Shown here piece by piece: positions 1 to 12,531 of a stretch of 64,000 nucleotides of DNA (position 1 is its first letter; each line of letters starts with the position of its first letter). Made by a program: the position numbers and the translations under genes. A model generated the notes under the pieces. That model had not been told where the DNA came from. It ran no database searches and saw only the letters and a program-made list of their open reading frames with translations. The stretch is from the NCBI GenBank assembly GCA_030248135.1, contig JASANC010000625.1, positions 1 through 64,000 of the forward strand, written 5' to 3'. Origin of the DNA: Theristus sp. LFF4_11 (Eukaryota > Nematoda > Chromadorea > Monhysterida > Xyalidae).

Positions 1-2354
1 TGCACTTTGTGGGATGTGCAAAAACTTGACACAATCAACATGGCAGCCAAAACTGACTCCGTGGCAGCACAGATTGTATACATCACACCACAATCATTGG
101 TGTCACATTCCAACTGCTTTTGAAGAACGACAATTATGAAGTTCAGGTGTTCACCAACGCACCAACCAACGCATCGAAACGAATATAAAGTTACAAAACG
201 GTGTGATCCGGAGAATGAACAATTGGAAACGTATGTCTGCATACGTCCGCTGTGAACGGGCCTTAACTGAGAATGAAACAAAAGTAAACTGAGGCGATGC
301 AAGAACGTGCACGTGTGTCTGGAAAATTCGAACACAATAACACACACACACACTGAATGATATGCACAAGCACCAGGGACACATCACCAACAACAACAAC
401 GCTATGCTATGTGTGTGAGTACGGAACGGAGAAATACATAGCAATGCATTTCATAGTGTGGACATTTTCGAATGCATTATTATGTGTGGCGTGTGCGTCA
501 GTCAATCAATAAAACTAGAGCAAGCACACATGCGGCACTGTGCAACGCGGACCACACCATTCGTATCGGTTCGTATTGCAGCCAAGGCTGCGTATGAAGC
601 CAACAACACAACACACGTGTTCGAAAGCTCGAAAATATTTGACATTACGTTCGCGGTTTTAATTTTGATTAAGCTTCTTTACAATTTGCAGCAGCCCACA
701 ACAAATGTCCCATGAGTGTTTTGATGCGAGCCTGTTCGCGGAGACCCTCCAGTTCATGCGGCCAGCTTCTGGCCGGGTACGTTGCTGCTCGGCAATTGGC
801 CAAAGAGCAGAAAGGAAATGAAATTTTGTGTTCATGAGAAACAAAAATCGATAATAGCATTATAGCACAGTTTCATCATGCATATTCTGCGCAAAGGCTG
901 TGTGTTTGCATACCGGCCAAATTGTAAAATGTTTGAGCAAAAATATTTGTATGAAATTTTAATTGTACAATTAAAAACTAAGAGAGATCAAAAAACATTG
1001 AAAAATGTAAATGGACCAACTGAGCGCGCGCTTTTTCTTGAAAAGAAAAATGACCCGCAAATTACTTCAGATGACATTAGAAAAATTATCAACAAAAAAC
1101 AGAAATGGCTTCGCCACAAGAAACAGACTTTAAACTAATTTAAGTGTCGTACTGGCACTCGCCATGTATCTAATAGATGGCCGATGTTTATGCAGTGGCC
1201 ATATGATGCATGTTGACTTTGAATAATTAATTCACATGGTTCCCGGTACGCCGGGACACATGATACGGCATGGATCTGATCAAATTGACAGCGCCGGTTG
1301 CACAATGCTAGCAAGACCAGGCATAATGTTAGATCTGATGATACCGAACAAAAACGCTCGCCAAAGGCTTCGCTGAAGAAACTTGAGAAGAACGCGGCTG
1401 CTCAGAAGCGGCGGCCAACCAGAAACCTGACAGAAAAAACTGTCCGTCTAATCCGATCATAGTGCAATGTGAAAGTCAACGCACAAATGTGATTTGCGGT
1501 GTCTTTTTTTGCTCGTTTGTTTCAAAACTTTGAGGTTTGAAGTATTCTTCAGAAAGAAAGCTTCCAGCGACGCACCGGGATAGAACGTTGGTTTTTGACG
1601 CTGACTAGACGATAAAGTACGAGCGGGAGAGTCATATGACACGAAAGGTTTGAGAGGCACCACAAAGATTATGATCGCACATTGCGCGCAAACAGATGAG
1701 TGTGTGCCTTTGAAACTTTCCTGTTGAAAAAGCGGTCGCCAATTTTTATAGACAATATTTTTCATAGTTTCTGTGAACATCTTGAACGACGCAATTCGAA
1801 AAAAACGGTCAAAAACAAAACAAAAAGCCATTTTTTAAATGTTCACAGCAGAATCGACGCTATTTTGCGTTTTTCTTGGTAGTTCCCTGTTCCAATTCCA
1901 AAGACAATTCCAAAGAAAGCCACACGCTCACAAGCAAAAAATTCCAACTGTGATAAAAGTTTGGAGCTACATACTTCAGTATCTGTCCGTCATCTCGGTC
2001 AATCACAAACCCTCACACATCACACCAATCTCACCGTCACCCACCGGCATAAATTTTCTCGCATAAACTCATAAACTTTCAAGAAGCGCTGAATTTACAC
2101 ACTCCATCTTCTGCGACTGCATTTTATTTTTCTATTTCTCATTAGAAAAACGAAAAATTCGCACAGTCAAACGCTAAACATGTGCAATATGTGCATTCTG
2201 GCATTTTGAATCTGGAATGCTGATTATAGGCAGCTAGAAGCGGGTTTTTGATTGATCAGCAAGCCCAATTCAAAAGCAGCCAATCAGCTTGTTGCCCCTG
2301 ATTGACAGTTTGACTGTACTTATGCAGAGAGCCCCACTGCACTCACTGTGCATC
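1..2354. other. Left-edge region without a supported gene
   Basis: AT-rich sequence with short open frames only. The one stretch that reads somewhat like coding is about 1285-1460 on the plus strand: after a possible acceptor (TTGACAG) a frame rich in Lys, Arg and Ala runs about 58 codons to a TAG at 1458-1460. It could be a terminal exon, but I cannot link it to other exons or name a family. A GT-rich microsatellite-like patch lies near 340-355. Nothing else is supportable. Confidence 0.4.
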
Positions 2355-2483
2355 ATGTCGTCGTCGTCGTCGTGCCCTTGCTTGTCGTGCACCGTGACGT
2401 GTCCGTTGATCGTCACTGCACGTCTACACGGCGTCAACAGCGGCAAACGCTTTGCTTGCTCTTCGTCAGTCTCGTCTGCCAGC
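2355..2483 (-). CDS. Possible orphan exon, acidic, unknown protein
   Basis: On the minus strand an acceptor (TTTTTTTATCAG) is followed by an open frame that begins LADETDEEQAKRLP, continues through a run of five aspartates, and ends at a consensus donor (GTGAGT). Composition and splice sites look like a genuine internal exon of about 43 codons, but no neighbouring exon was found on either side and no family is recognised. It could equally be a relic of a lost gene. Confidence 0.25.
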
Positions 2484-5400
2484 TGATAAAAAAAATTTGT
2501 TCATTTCTTGTAATAAAGTTTCAAAAAAACTACGTCGTTGTTTCCGACATTTCCAATCAGACAAAACGAGCACGCATTAGGGCCACGCACGTCTTAGGGC
2601 ACGCGTCAGGGCTGGACACGTGTTCGATCACCAGTTTGTGCTCTTTATAGCGTGTTTTATGAGCAATGGGCGCAATACCTGGGTGGGCACGAACTGTACA
2701 GGCGCTTGCGGCGTGACCGTCATCGCGTTGCACGACTGTGATGCGCTGCTGTGGACGAAATGCAACTTGAAACGTTCAATCGGACAAAGTGAAGCTGACG
2801 GCAGTCCACCATGCCCCATCAATTTCTTCGGACCGATTTTATGTTCATTCCTAAACGTAGGTTTTCAATAGTTTCAACATGCTTGAAAAAAATTGAATGA
2901 TACAATACTGCAAATCCACTAGGAAGAAATGCAGAACATGCCTGAAAGAACACGCCCGCACGGACCTACAAGAGTTGGTATGAAAAAACTTTACAAGCAA
3001 TAAAAGCTGCAGTATTATTCTGTGCATTAGAAATCGCATTAGCCGATCTGTTTTTCAAGAGTATGTACCATGCACAAATGTATGTTTCTGGGTGCAGCCA
3101 TAAATGTATTAATGATGAATTAATGGCTGGACGCTTTTTGTCATGGCACCGATGTGATGATTCCATTAAATTATTTTATTCGCCACCCTGGGGGAGCCGC
3201 ATAACAATGTTCTTTTGATCAATAACAACTTTCAGTGGATCATGTCTAAAAATGCTGTTTCCTAGCATAATTTTTCTGAGAAAAATTGCTGATATGACCA
3301 ATTTTCAAACATTACATTGTATGTGCAAGTCCAAAGTCGCTAAATAAACATGAGCGCTTATTTAAAAACGGAAAACAACAATGAGCAACTTTGTTTCCAC
3401 AAAAATTTAAAATTGATCCAGAAAAAAAAATTGATAAGAAGGCCGGAATGGTTTTTACAATGTATATACATGTATAGTTTCCCATTGTTGCATAACTTTT
3501 TTTATTTTTGTGTGCACTTTTCAGCACTATAACTGTACATCTCAGTTCCTGCGTTTCACAAAAAGTTCATACATTTAAAGCTCAGTCAGAAAAACTTATT
3601 GAATTTTGTTCAAGAAATAAAAAAAACGATACATGGAACACCATTAAACAGTTTCATATCCGCTATGGTATTGCACCTTTGAGACGCGTCGAAACAAAAG
3701 AAACAGTACATTCATTCACAACACAACTGCAGTGGAACAAAGGCAGCAAAAGAAAGACGCAAAGAAAACGGCCGCGCGGAGTCGGTGCGAAAAACCGCCG
3801 ACGCGTCATGGCCACTGAAAAAAGTATAATAATGCACACGTGAAGAGGAAACAACGCAGCAACGATGTCGCAAACCAAGTAAGCATCGATGTATATATGA
3901 GTGTGTGCGCTTGAGCAAACATACAATGGATGCATGGGAGTCCGTGTAGTTTGAGTTACATCGAGGCATTGCAAAGCTAAACGCACTGGGGACATAGACT
4001 GAGAGGAAAAAAAACGATAACTGGGTGAGAGCGCCACATGGTCGTGCTCTCCTGCACGCGCACGTACCAAGCGTCACTTCCGCGTAAATTGTCCCGGGTA
4101 ATCTAACGTTTCAACACTAGTAGAGTCTTGTCATTTTTTTCAAGTCATGAAAACATTGTTGTGTTCATTCAATACCAGAAAGTTTTAGTCGTGCGTTCGT
4201 TCCTAGCAGCAGTTTTTGAATGAAGGATTGGCGCCCTCTTTCAAAAGGTCACTAAATAGTCTTGTTACACTGATTGGATGCGTGCAATGTGACCAATCAA
4301 CAGTAGGGCACCGTACAATGCAGCCATTCAGCCGACTGTGTGGACAAAAGAAGAAAGCGAGAATCAAGGCCGGGGTGAAACTGAGATGAACAGTGAGTTT
4401 ACAGGAGGGTAATGTAGTCAACTTGGATTCCCGGTCTTAAAGACCGCACATTTCCATGGACCGCCATTGGTCTGGTCATGTGTAACTGCCAACTGAGCTT
4501 TGCACGCACCCATCCGTACAGACTCCGTGTGTGCCATTATTATTGTGGGAACTCATAAATATCTTTCTGCGCGCGCTTGTATAAGTTTAGAAATGTGCAC
4601 TGGAACATCAAGCAACTTCAATCGTAGCTGCTGGAGCAAAAAAAATTTTTTCAAAAAAGATATTTTTACCGAAAAGCACCCAAAAGACCCATTCCCGACC
4701 CCACCCGCACACAGTGAAACAAATCTTGAAGCAGTATCTGTTGCTGAATCCAGAATGACTTTCACAATGTGGAATGATTAAAATAATTCAATAAAACAGC
4801 TTTTTTATTATTTTGTAACTTGTGACCTAGTTTCAACTTTCGAAAAGCTATGTATGAATTCGATTTGTGCAGAGAACGGAATGAAACGTAACTATTGATT
4901 GCGCGTGTTTGCGCATCCCAGTGGTTTAAAATCAATGAGCGCATAGGCTTTTTTCGAATTGCTGATGATGATGGTCAATAAAAAGCAGCTACACATTGCG
5001 CTCAAGCCCAGGCTCAAACAATTATTGATTGTAATACGCGCTTGTTTTGCGGATGAAGTCAGGCTGAAGTGAAGGTAGCTGAGAAAAAAACACAAACTGA
5101 ACTGAACAGACGTCGAAGCACCCGCACCCGGGCGTTCTACAGGGAGGTCTCATTGCTTTCTGGAACGAAAAAACTGGTGCGTGTTATAAGCAGATCATAT
5201 GCGCCTATAAGTCATTTTGTAAGTGTTCTTGTGGCGCTGTGTGGCCCGCGTGTGCACTTCCATGAAAACGAGAGTGCGGGCAAACGAACGAAAATGTGTG
5301 CTTTTCTCGACCGAAGTTTCGTTCGAATATTGAAAATTTATTCGATAAGCCGTGTTTATGCCGGCCGGGTTATTCGATGAAAAGTACATTAGATCGTGGT

Positions 5401-7096
5401 TTTTATGTTCTGAGCGCATGAAAACAGCTCGACCGGATATGTGAGCGGTTAGCGATCTGTTTTTGTGATTGTTGAGAGTTCCAAGTGTGACTGCTGCAGA
5501 TTTATCTGCCTTTAAGTAGAGTCATTACTCAAAAAGCACCGTTCTTGCCATCGCAAGCACAATGCGTTCAATCAAAGATGAGTTTAAAAAATTGAAAAAA
5601 ACCGACCGGAATGACAAATTTGGCATATTTATATGTATGTGTATGCGAAAAACGGGACCATGCTTTTTCAACAAAGGAACAAAGCAAGTATTCATGCTGT
5701 GGACCAGAAGACGAAAAGGGAAAGAAAAATCGTTTCAGCATCTTTCATGCGTTGTTTGACTTTTGCTGTGTGCTTTTAAGCATTTAACAACAACAACAAC
5801 AACAACGCGTGTTCACTGTTCAGGTTTCGTTTCGTTGGACAAAAGTGAAAACGTCTCGTTGTTGTTTGAAAGCTTTGGTGCCAAGAACCGAACAGCACAA
5901 TACATATTGGTGATAGGATAAAACTTTCTGGCTCACTTTTCTTTTGAGAATTGGTAATTTCAGTTCAGCCCGTTACTTTGCCTTAAAAAGAACTGTACAA
6001 TTATTTAGCACATGTAAAACAACCTGGACGAAAAAGCACTTTTGTCAACGGCACGTTCATGAAAATTGGAATGACAGAAAGTCAGAAAACAAGGCATTGG
6101 TGTGATTTCATGTGTTTTCGTAAGTTCAGAAAATTAACCCTCTGAAGAAAATGACCTGCTTGAAGCGATGAAAATTGTTTTAAACCTTGGGTGGCTAAAT
6201 CTTTTTTGTTAACGAAGTCATTTACTAGTGAAGTGAAACTACGATCATGTGACATAATGAAATGCATGACGCAGTACAAATAAAAATGCACAAATTCTGA
6301 ATAAGACGAACCAAAACTCTCTGAAACACATTTTAAAATTTGTGTGCTTCTTGTAAGCTAGTATGGGATATCGTTTCCACTTGTAGTAGAAGCTCCCGTG
6401 AGAGCCAACAATGTCCAAAAAATAGATGATTTAAAGAAAAAGCGGAAATATGCAAGTTCTGATATATAATAAGCTGCATAAAACACAAAAAGTGTTTTTC
6501 TTGGCTGTATTTGACTGTGTCTAAACAAAGCAGCGAACACTGAAGGCAAAAAGGCGCGTTCAAACAGCAGGAAGATTGAAACTAAGCCAAAGATACTGCC
6601 TCTGTTCGAACGTGTCAGTCAAGGCGAAACGAAACAAAACCGGAAACAGAAGAGACAAGACAACCCAACGATACGTGTATGTGTACATGTAGCTGCTTCC
6701 AAGCTTGTTACTGTTCGACGGAACAACAATATTGCTCATGCTCTTTCGTTCTTTCGTTGTCTCTTTTTTGTGTTTCAGTGTCTCGCTGCCTATGTGAAGC
6801 CGTCTTCAGTTAAATTAAGTGCTGTATACTATTGTGACGTCAATTATATTGTATTGCGTGACAGCTGAAAATTATATTGCATGGCACTAAGTAAAGGCAT
6901 CTGTACGGTACAAAAAAGTTGCGTTCTGTGAGGTATGGCGTTTTGGTTTTTTCCCAAAGTTCACATTGCTCTTTTGTTGTTCTTTTGCTTCACATCGGAA
7001 CTTCAAGTATTATGTCGCGCAAGTTCAGCACATTTTGTCGCATATTCACAATTCAGCACTGGCCAGTGGTGCATTCGCTCATGACGTGCATGCCAT
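2484..7096. other. Intergenic, no supported gene
   Basis: Mostly AT-rich with scattered short frames. At 2620-2740 (plus) a frame reads YSVFYEQWAQYLGG before a stop. VFYEQ-type sequence occurs in patched/NPC1-family proteins, so this might be a decayed exon, but 30 residues is too little to claim it. A (CAA)n run lies at 5786-5806. No RNA gene or transposon ends were seen. Confidence 0.4.
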
Positions 7097-10000
7097 TCAA
7101 AAGCGCAGCTGTTCGGTGTTGTTGCCGTTGTTGTGTCTGTTGCGTTGTTGCTGTTCGCATGTCCGTGCGTTGCCGTCCAGCAGCATCGACGCGACCGCAC
7201 GACGGTGCACCAGCTGCACACTGGTCGCACGACTGACGGCCACGCTCGGCACGACGCGCACGGTGTCCTGCAACACAGTGCAACAACACGAGCATGGGGG
7301 AGGCACTCGGCTGCAAGCGTGTCGATTCTGCTGCTTGGTTGATCTGAGGCACAGTGTGAGAAATGCAGTGAGCAAATGCGGTAAATTCGTGTTGGCTGGT
7401 AGCAACTTTAGTTTTCGATTCTCTATTGGAATGATGTTTCCATTCGCGTTCACACGCAAACTGTCTTTTGGTGAAGTGCCGAACAACTGAAGTGTTGCAT
7501 GTGTTACCTGTCTACTGAGCGCCTTGTTTAAGGTGACCGCATCCACGAAGTACATGATGTCGCCCTGACGAAAGTACTGCCCCCGACGTCGCTGTACGTA
7601 AATGTCGCTGTTCAACTCCGGATGCCAGACGAGCAGGTAAAACACGGGCAACACTGCGGAGCCGAGCAGTATCAGCCCATCAAGGATCACTAATGTCATG
7701 TAATACGCGAGCAACGCTGCAAACGCTGACCCAGTTCACGCTGTTTTATTGACAAACGCTAACGCCAAATGGCAGGGGAGAAGCCTTTTGATATGCACTT
7801 TGTTTTTTTCGTCAGTGCACTGAAACAAAACGCAGACGACACAAAGCAACATGGTCAACGGTTACATCATCGTACCTGAGTCAGAGTCATGCCAGCGTGA
7901 ATTCGGCACATAGCTCAAGTAGGCAACGGTGTAGCCAACATAGACAATGAGCAAACCGAGCCAACCGGCCAGAAGCAGTCGTGCCTAAAAGTGTTGTGAA
8001 GTTTTACGGATAACGCGTTACCCGCCTGCAGTCAGGCGAAACCGGAGCGTACATTACAAAATCGCGTCCTGGACAATGCCTGTGCGACAACTTTACTTGA
8101 ACGCTCGAGTAAACGCAATTTAGTTCTGTTCATCGGGGAAAAAGCTTGAAATGCCTCAACCGGAATGAATGTGTTGCCCTAAAAATTGTCGAATGGTGCA
8201 ACCTGAAAAACGGGGTATGCGTGCGTCCGCTGGAGCGCCCGTCGCAGACACCAGAGCGACGCGAGCAAATAGACGAGCGGCATCGCCGTGAGCAGCATGG
8301 ACGTGTGCGACAGGTTGGACGTGCACAGCGTCGTGAACGACGGCGTCGTCGAGCGCTTGTTCGCGTAGAGCGTGATCTCAAAGTGAGACGTCACCAGCCA
8401 GACGGCTGCCAGCAAGCCGTGCGGCACGGTCATTGTGAGCACGGAGCCAAACGCTGCTGTGTAGCCTGCGCAAAGGGCACCACCAGGGGGACTGGTCGCA
8501 TAATGAAACATATCACAGAGAAAACGTATCTCCATTTTCAAAGATACATAGAATTTAGTAGTCATATGAAAATTTTAGCAGGCACTTTAGTAGCAATTTT
8601 TGTCGCCAGTTTTAGTAGCTACGATGGGTTCTAATTTATTAGCCAGTTTAGTAGCTAGTTTTGTACCCTTTTAGCAAACAATTTATTAGTCCCTTTAGCA
8701 GCAGCTTTACTAAGCAATTTAGTGTTCATTTTAGTAGCGAGTTTCATAGTAACGTTTTCCAAGTGGTTGCCATTGTTACACGTCACTGCTTCTTTCAACT
8801 GTACCTGCGGCCGTTTCGCTCAAGCGAGTCGTGTCGCGGATGCGAGCGACGAAACGCTCGTACGAGCGTGGACAGCCGAGACGCACGGAGCGCACGAGGA
8901 CGAGCGCGTTGCCGAGTGTGGCCAACGTGGAGACGGCGAAGTAGGACAGCATGCACTGCGTGACGCTGGTTGTGGGCAGCAGCACGGACACCGTCGCGAA
9001 CAGCAGCATCACAACGACCGTCTGACGGAAGCAGGTGGCTTTGGTGACAAGCATTTTTACAACAACATTCATTCATGTTTCTGCGCTGAGTATGGCGCTT
9101 GAAACGCTCAGATTTTAGTTCGGAATCGATTGATATGGAGTTCGGGTTCCGGTATATTTTAACGTGTGTATCGTCGTGTTTGCACCACTCGGCTTGGCGC
9201 CTGGAGTTTCCAGCACGTGCCAAGCGTTATTTCTTCTCTCTTAGATGTGTGGTTGATTGAAGATATTGGAGGTGACCAACCATGAACACGTTCAGTCCTC
9301 GTGCGCTTGCAGCCATCAATGGAGTGTCGCAGTTCTTGACGAGCACAATCAAGACCACCAGTGAAAGCACAATCAGCAGACAACTAACGGACACCGGCAG
9401 ATACACCGTCCAATTGGTGAGCACTGAAACAAAAGGCGCAGTAAACGACTGGAAAGAAAATGCAGACCATGGAAATGTCCGTGTGCATATGGGCGAAAGC
9501 AAAAACTCGAAATGAACGAACCTTCCAAAGGAGCGCACTGGTAGTCTTGGTCTTTGCCACAAGCGGGACATTTGTACGTTGAGTTGTCGCGTCTTCTGAA
9601 CAGACAATAGTGCACCAAGGCGTCGGATGCGTCGCGATGCGGATTGAACTCAACTGAGCCGTTTTCGAAGAGCCCGTCCTCGCATGTCACACAGCACAGG
9701 CCGCTGTACTTTGGCACCTGTGAAACAACGACAAATCTGTCAGTACTTGGTGACGCTTATGCTCTTCAAAGCATTTCGAATGCGGCTATGCTGCTTGTCA
9801 GTTTGTTCTGCAACGTGTTTACTTTGCAAACCGACACACACCTGGTACCAACGGCAGTTTGTGCTGCAGTGTTCGTTGTCCTCGTCAATGCATTGCTGAC
9901 GAGAGGCTGGAAACTCGAGATGCGAGTCGTCGAAGAATTCCAACTTGGCCGTGCTGTTCCAGTGCGTGGACGCGAATCGCCCGACGGGCACCCATTCGCC

Positions 10001-12492
10001 GGTGGCATTTGGCCCGCCTGCATCAAGAAACAGAGTCAACATTGCTGGAGGTAAACACCTTGGTCGTCATTTTTAGACCAACACTTAGGTAAGTATTTAG
10101 GTCAACAATTAGGTCCTCATTTAGGTCAACACCTTGGTCAACATTTAGGTAAAGACTGAGGTCAACCTTTGGGTCAACACATTAAGTCAACATTAACGTA
10201 TTTATTTTTTTTTTTTATATATTTTTTATTTTTCTTTTTGTTTATTATTTTTGTGTTTTTTTTTATAAAATTGTGTGTTTAAGGTCAGCATTTAGCCCAA
10301 AACATGGCCAACCATCGCAACAACCTGAGAAAGTGTTGATCTGCAACATCTGTTGCGGTCTTTTTTCTTGACCAATCATTCAATCATCTGTAGTTTGTCC
10401 AAGCCCCTGAGTAAAATGGTTTGACATCATTGCTGCTGTCAACGTAACGTACCAGTCAACCGAAACTGGCTGATGTTGAAATTCGGGCGTGCGCTGATAC
10501 TGCCGTTGAAGAAGAGATCGTTGTCCACAAAACTATCATTCTCGATCAACTTCTTGATTGCCTATATGTGAAAAAAACAAAAAAAAATATTTCATGGCTT
10601 TGGAAAAAGTTCTAGCGTAAGTTACCTCGAACACAACGTGACCAGTTACGTTTTTCGCTAATGCAGGACAAACGCTGGTGGACGCGGGACACCATTTATT
10701 CTGCAAACAACACACATCACAGTTAAGGAAAATGGCATTACCGTAAAGTCTTTCATGTAAGACAGACACACGTGGCTCTTATATGGCCCAGCAAGAAAAA
10801 TTTAAAAAAAATGTAATCTCCTGCGACGTGCTTATACAAACGAGGTCTCATAAAATGTAGATCAGGAAAAGATTGAAGAGAATTCGTCGTAATTCAGTAC
10901 ATGTACATTGCGTTTTTGCGTTGTCTGTCCAACTCTTGACAGAATGCAACCATGAGCGTTTTGACGTTTTAACAACCATGACCGTCAACTTTATCGTTTT
11001 ACCGCAAACGTTTTCGATGCCCCCGGCCCATGTACTGTACTGTATAGTATCTGTATACTGTGACCATCGTATTGGTCGTAATCGTGAGCCTGTCAGTCTC
11101 CGTTCGAGTGCCAACCTTGAGCGCGAGCAAGCCATGCGCCACCACGTGCACCGCGTCGAACATGCGCCGTGCAGCGCGCAGCACCGAGTCGACGTCGACG
11201 CCCTGCTGAGCGGCTGTCAACTGGCCGAACGTCTCATTGCCGGTGCACCGATGGTCGCACGCTGTCACGTTCGCCGTGGACGCCTCCACCAGGCAGCAGT
11301 GGTGCTCGCGCTGCAGCAGCACAGAGAACCACGGATTGCGGACGGCCGACAGCGGCGTGTTGAACAGGAACTCTCGGAAGCCGAAGTCGAGCGCGTCCGA
11401 GTTGTACACGGTCGCCAGCGAACCGTTGAACACCTGCAGTTGCAGTAAAATGTAAACTGTGCACCGCAAGGCGACTGTGGAAACACCGATTGAAAAAACG
11501 GATTTGTCAGAAGTGGGATTCGAACCCACGCCCCCGTGTGGGGACTGCGACCTGAACGCAGCGCCTTGGACCGCTCGGCCATCCTGACGTGAACGTATCG
11601 CTAGTATTTAGATACAATACTATACAACAAGTTTACGCTTTTTGTCCAGCACAACCGAATCGCTGAATCAGAACTTTGCTTTGTTTTTGCTTTGATCCAC
11701 TGTCCAACGAGAAAACAAATGCTAACGCATCTATTTATTGCGCCCAAATTTTTATTGCCGAAATACTGACTGTCGAATATGCATGTTGGAATGTGACAGT
11801 TTTCTGCTCACTTCTTTTTGCCATGAAATAATTTCGTGTAGAATTTCACTGTTTTTCAACTGGCCTTTCTTTGTTTGAGCAAAGTAGATCACAAAAGCAA
11901 TAACTGTGCACTAACGTCGTTCAACTCCGGCGGCACCACGACTACGTCACTGCCGTCGACCCAGATGAACGTGAACGGCACAGAGTGTTGCGTCGGATGC
12001 CGCGTGGTCGTCCTTCAAGGTTTTGTTCAGGTTCTGCGACTCGATGCGCGCGCCGCGCACAGACACATAAGCAAGCAGTTTCATGTTCAAAATTCGTGAA
12101 GTGATCCGAATCACTGAGATACGACTGAGCCACTTGGGCAGTTTTGAATTGCCGCATCAACAAAGTCACTGATTTTCTTTATACACTGTCACTGTACAAA
12201 CTCAAGGAGTCGCCGAAGCAGAAGCAGTGAAGGAAAAGTCAATGCAAGAACAGAGGTGCATGCTTGCTGGTGCACGTGCACCTTGCGATTGCCTGCTCCT
12301 TGATGTGGCGTATGGTCTGTTGTGCGAGTGCGCCCGTCATGAACAGAATCACAATGGGCACCGGCCCGTTCGCACCGTTTGCGCCAACCCAAAGTCTCGT
12401 GTCCAGAGTGCGCCAATTGTCGGCCGAAACGTCAATGTAGTGCTCCGTGCATAATGCCTGCAGTCCACAAAACCAGTCTGATAAAATTGGGT

Positions 12493-12531
<39 letters not shown>

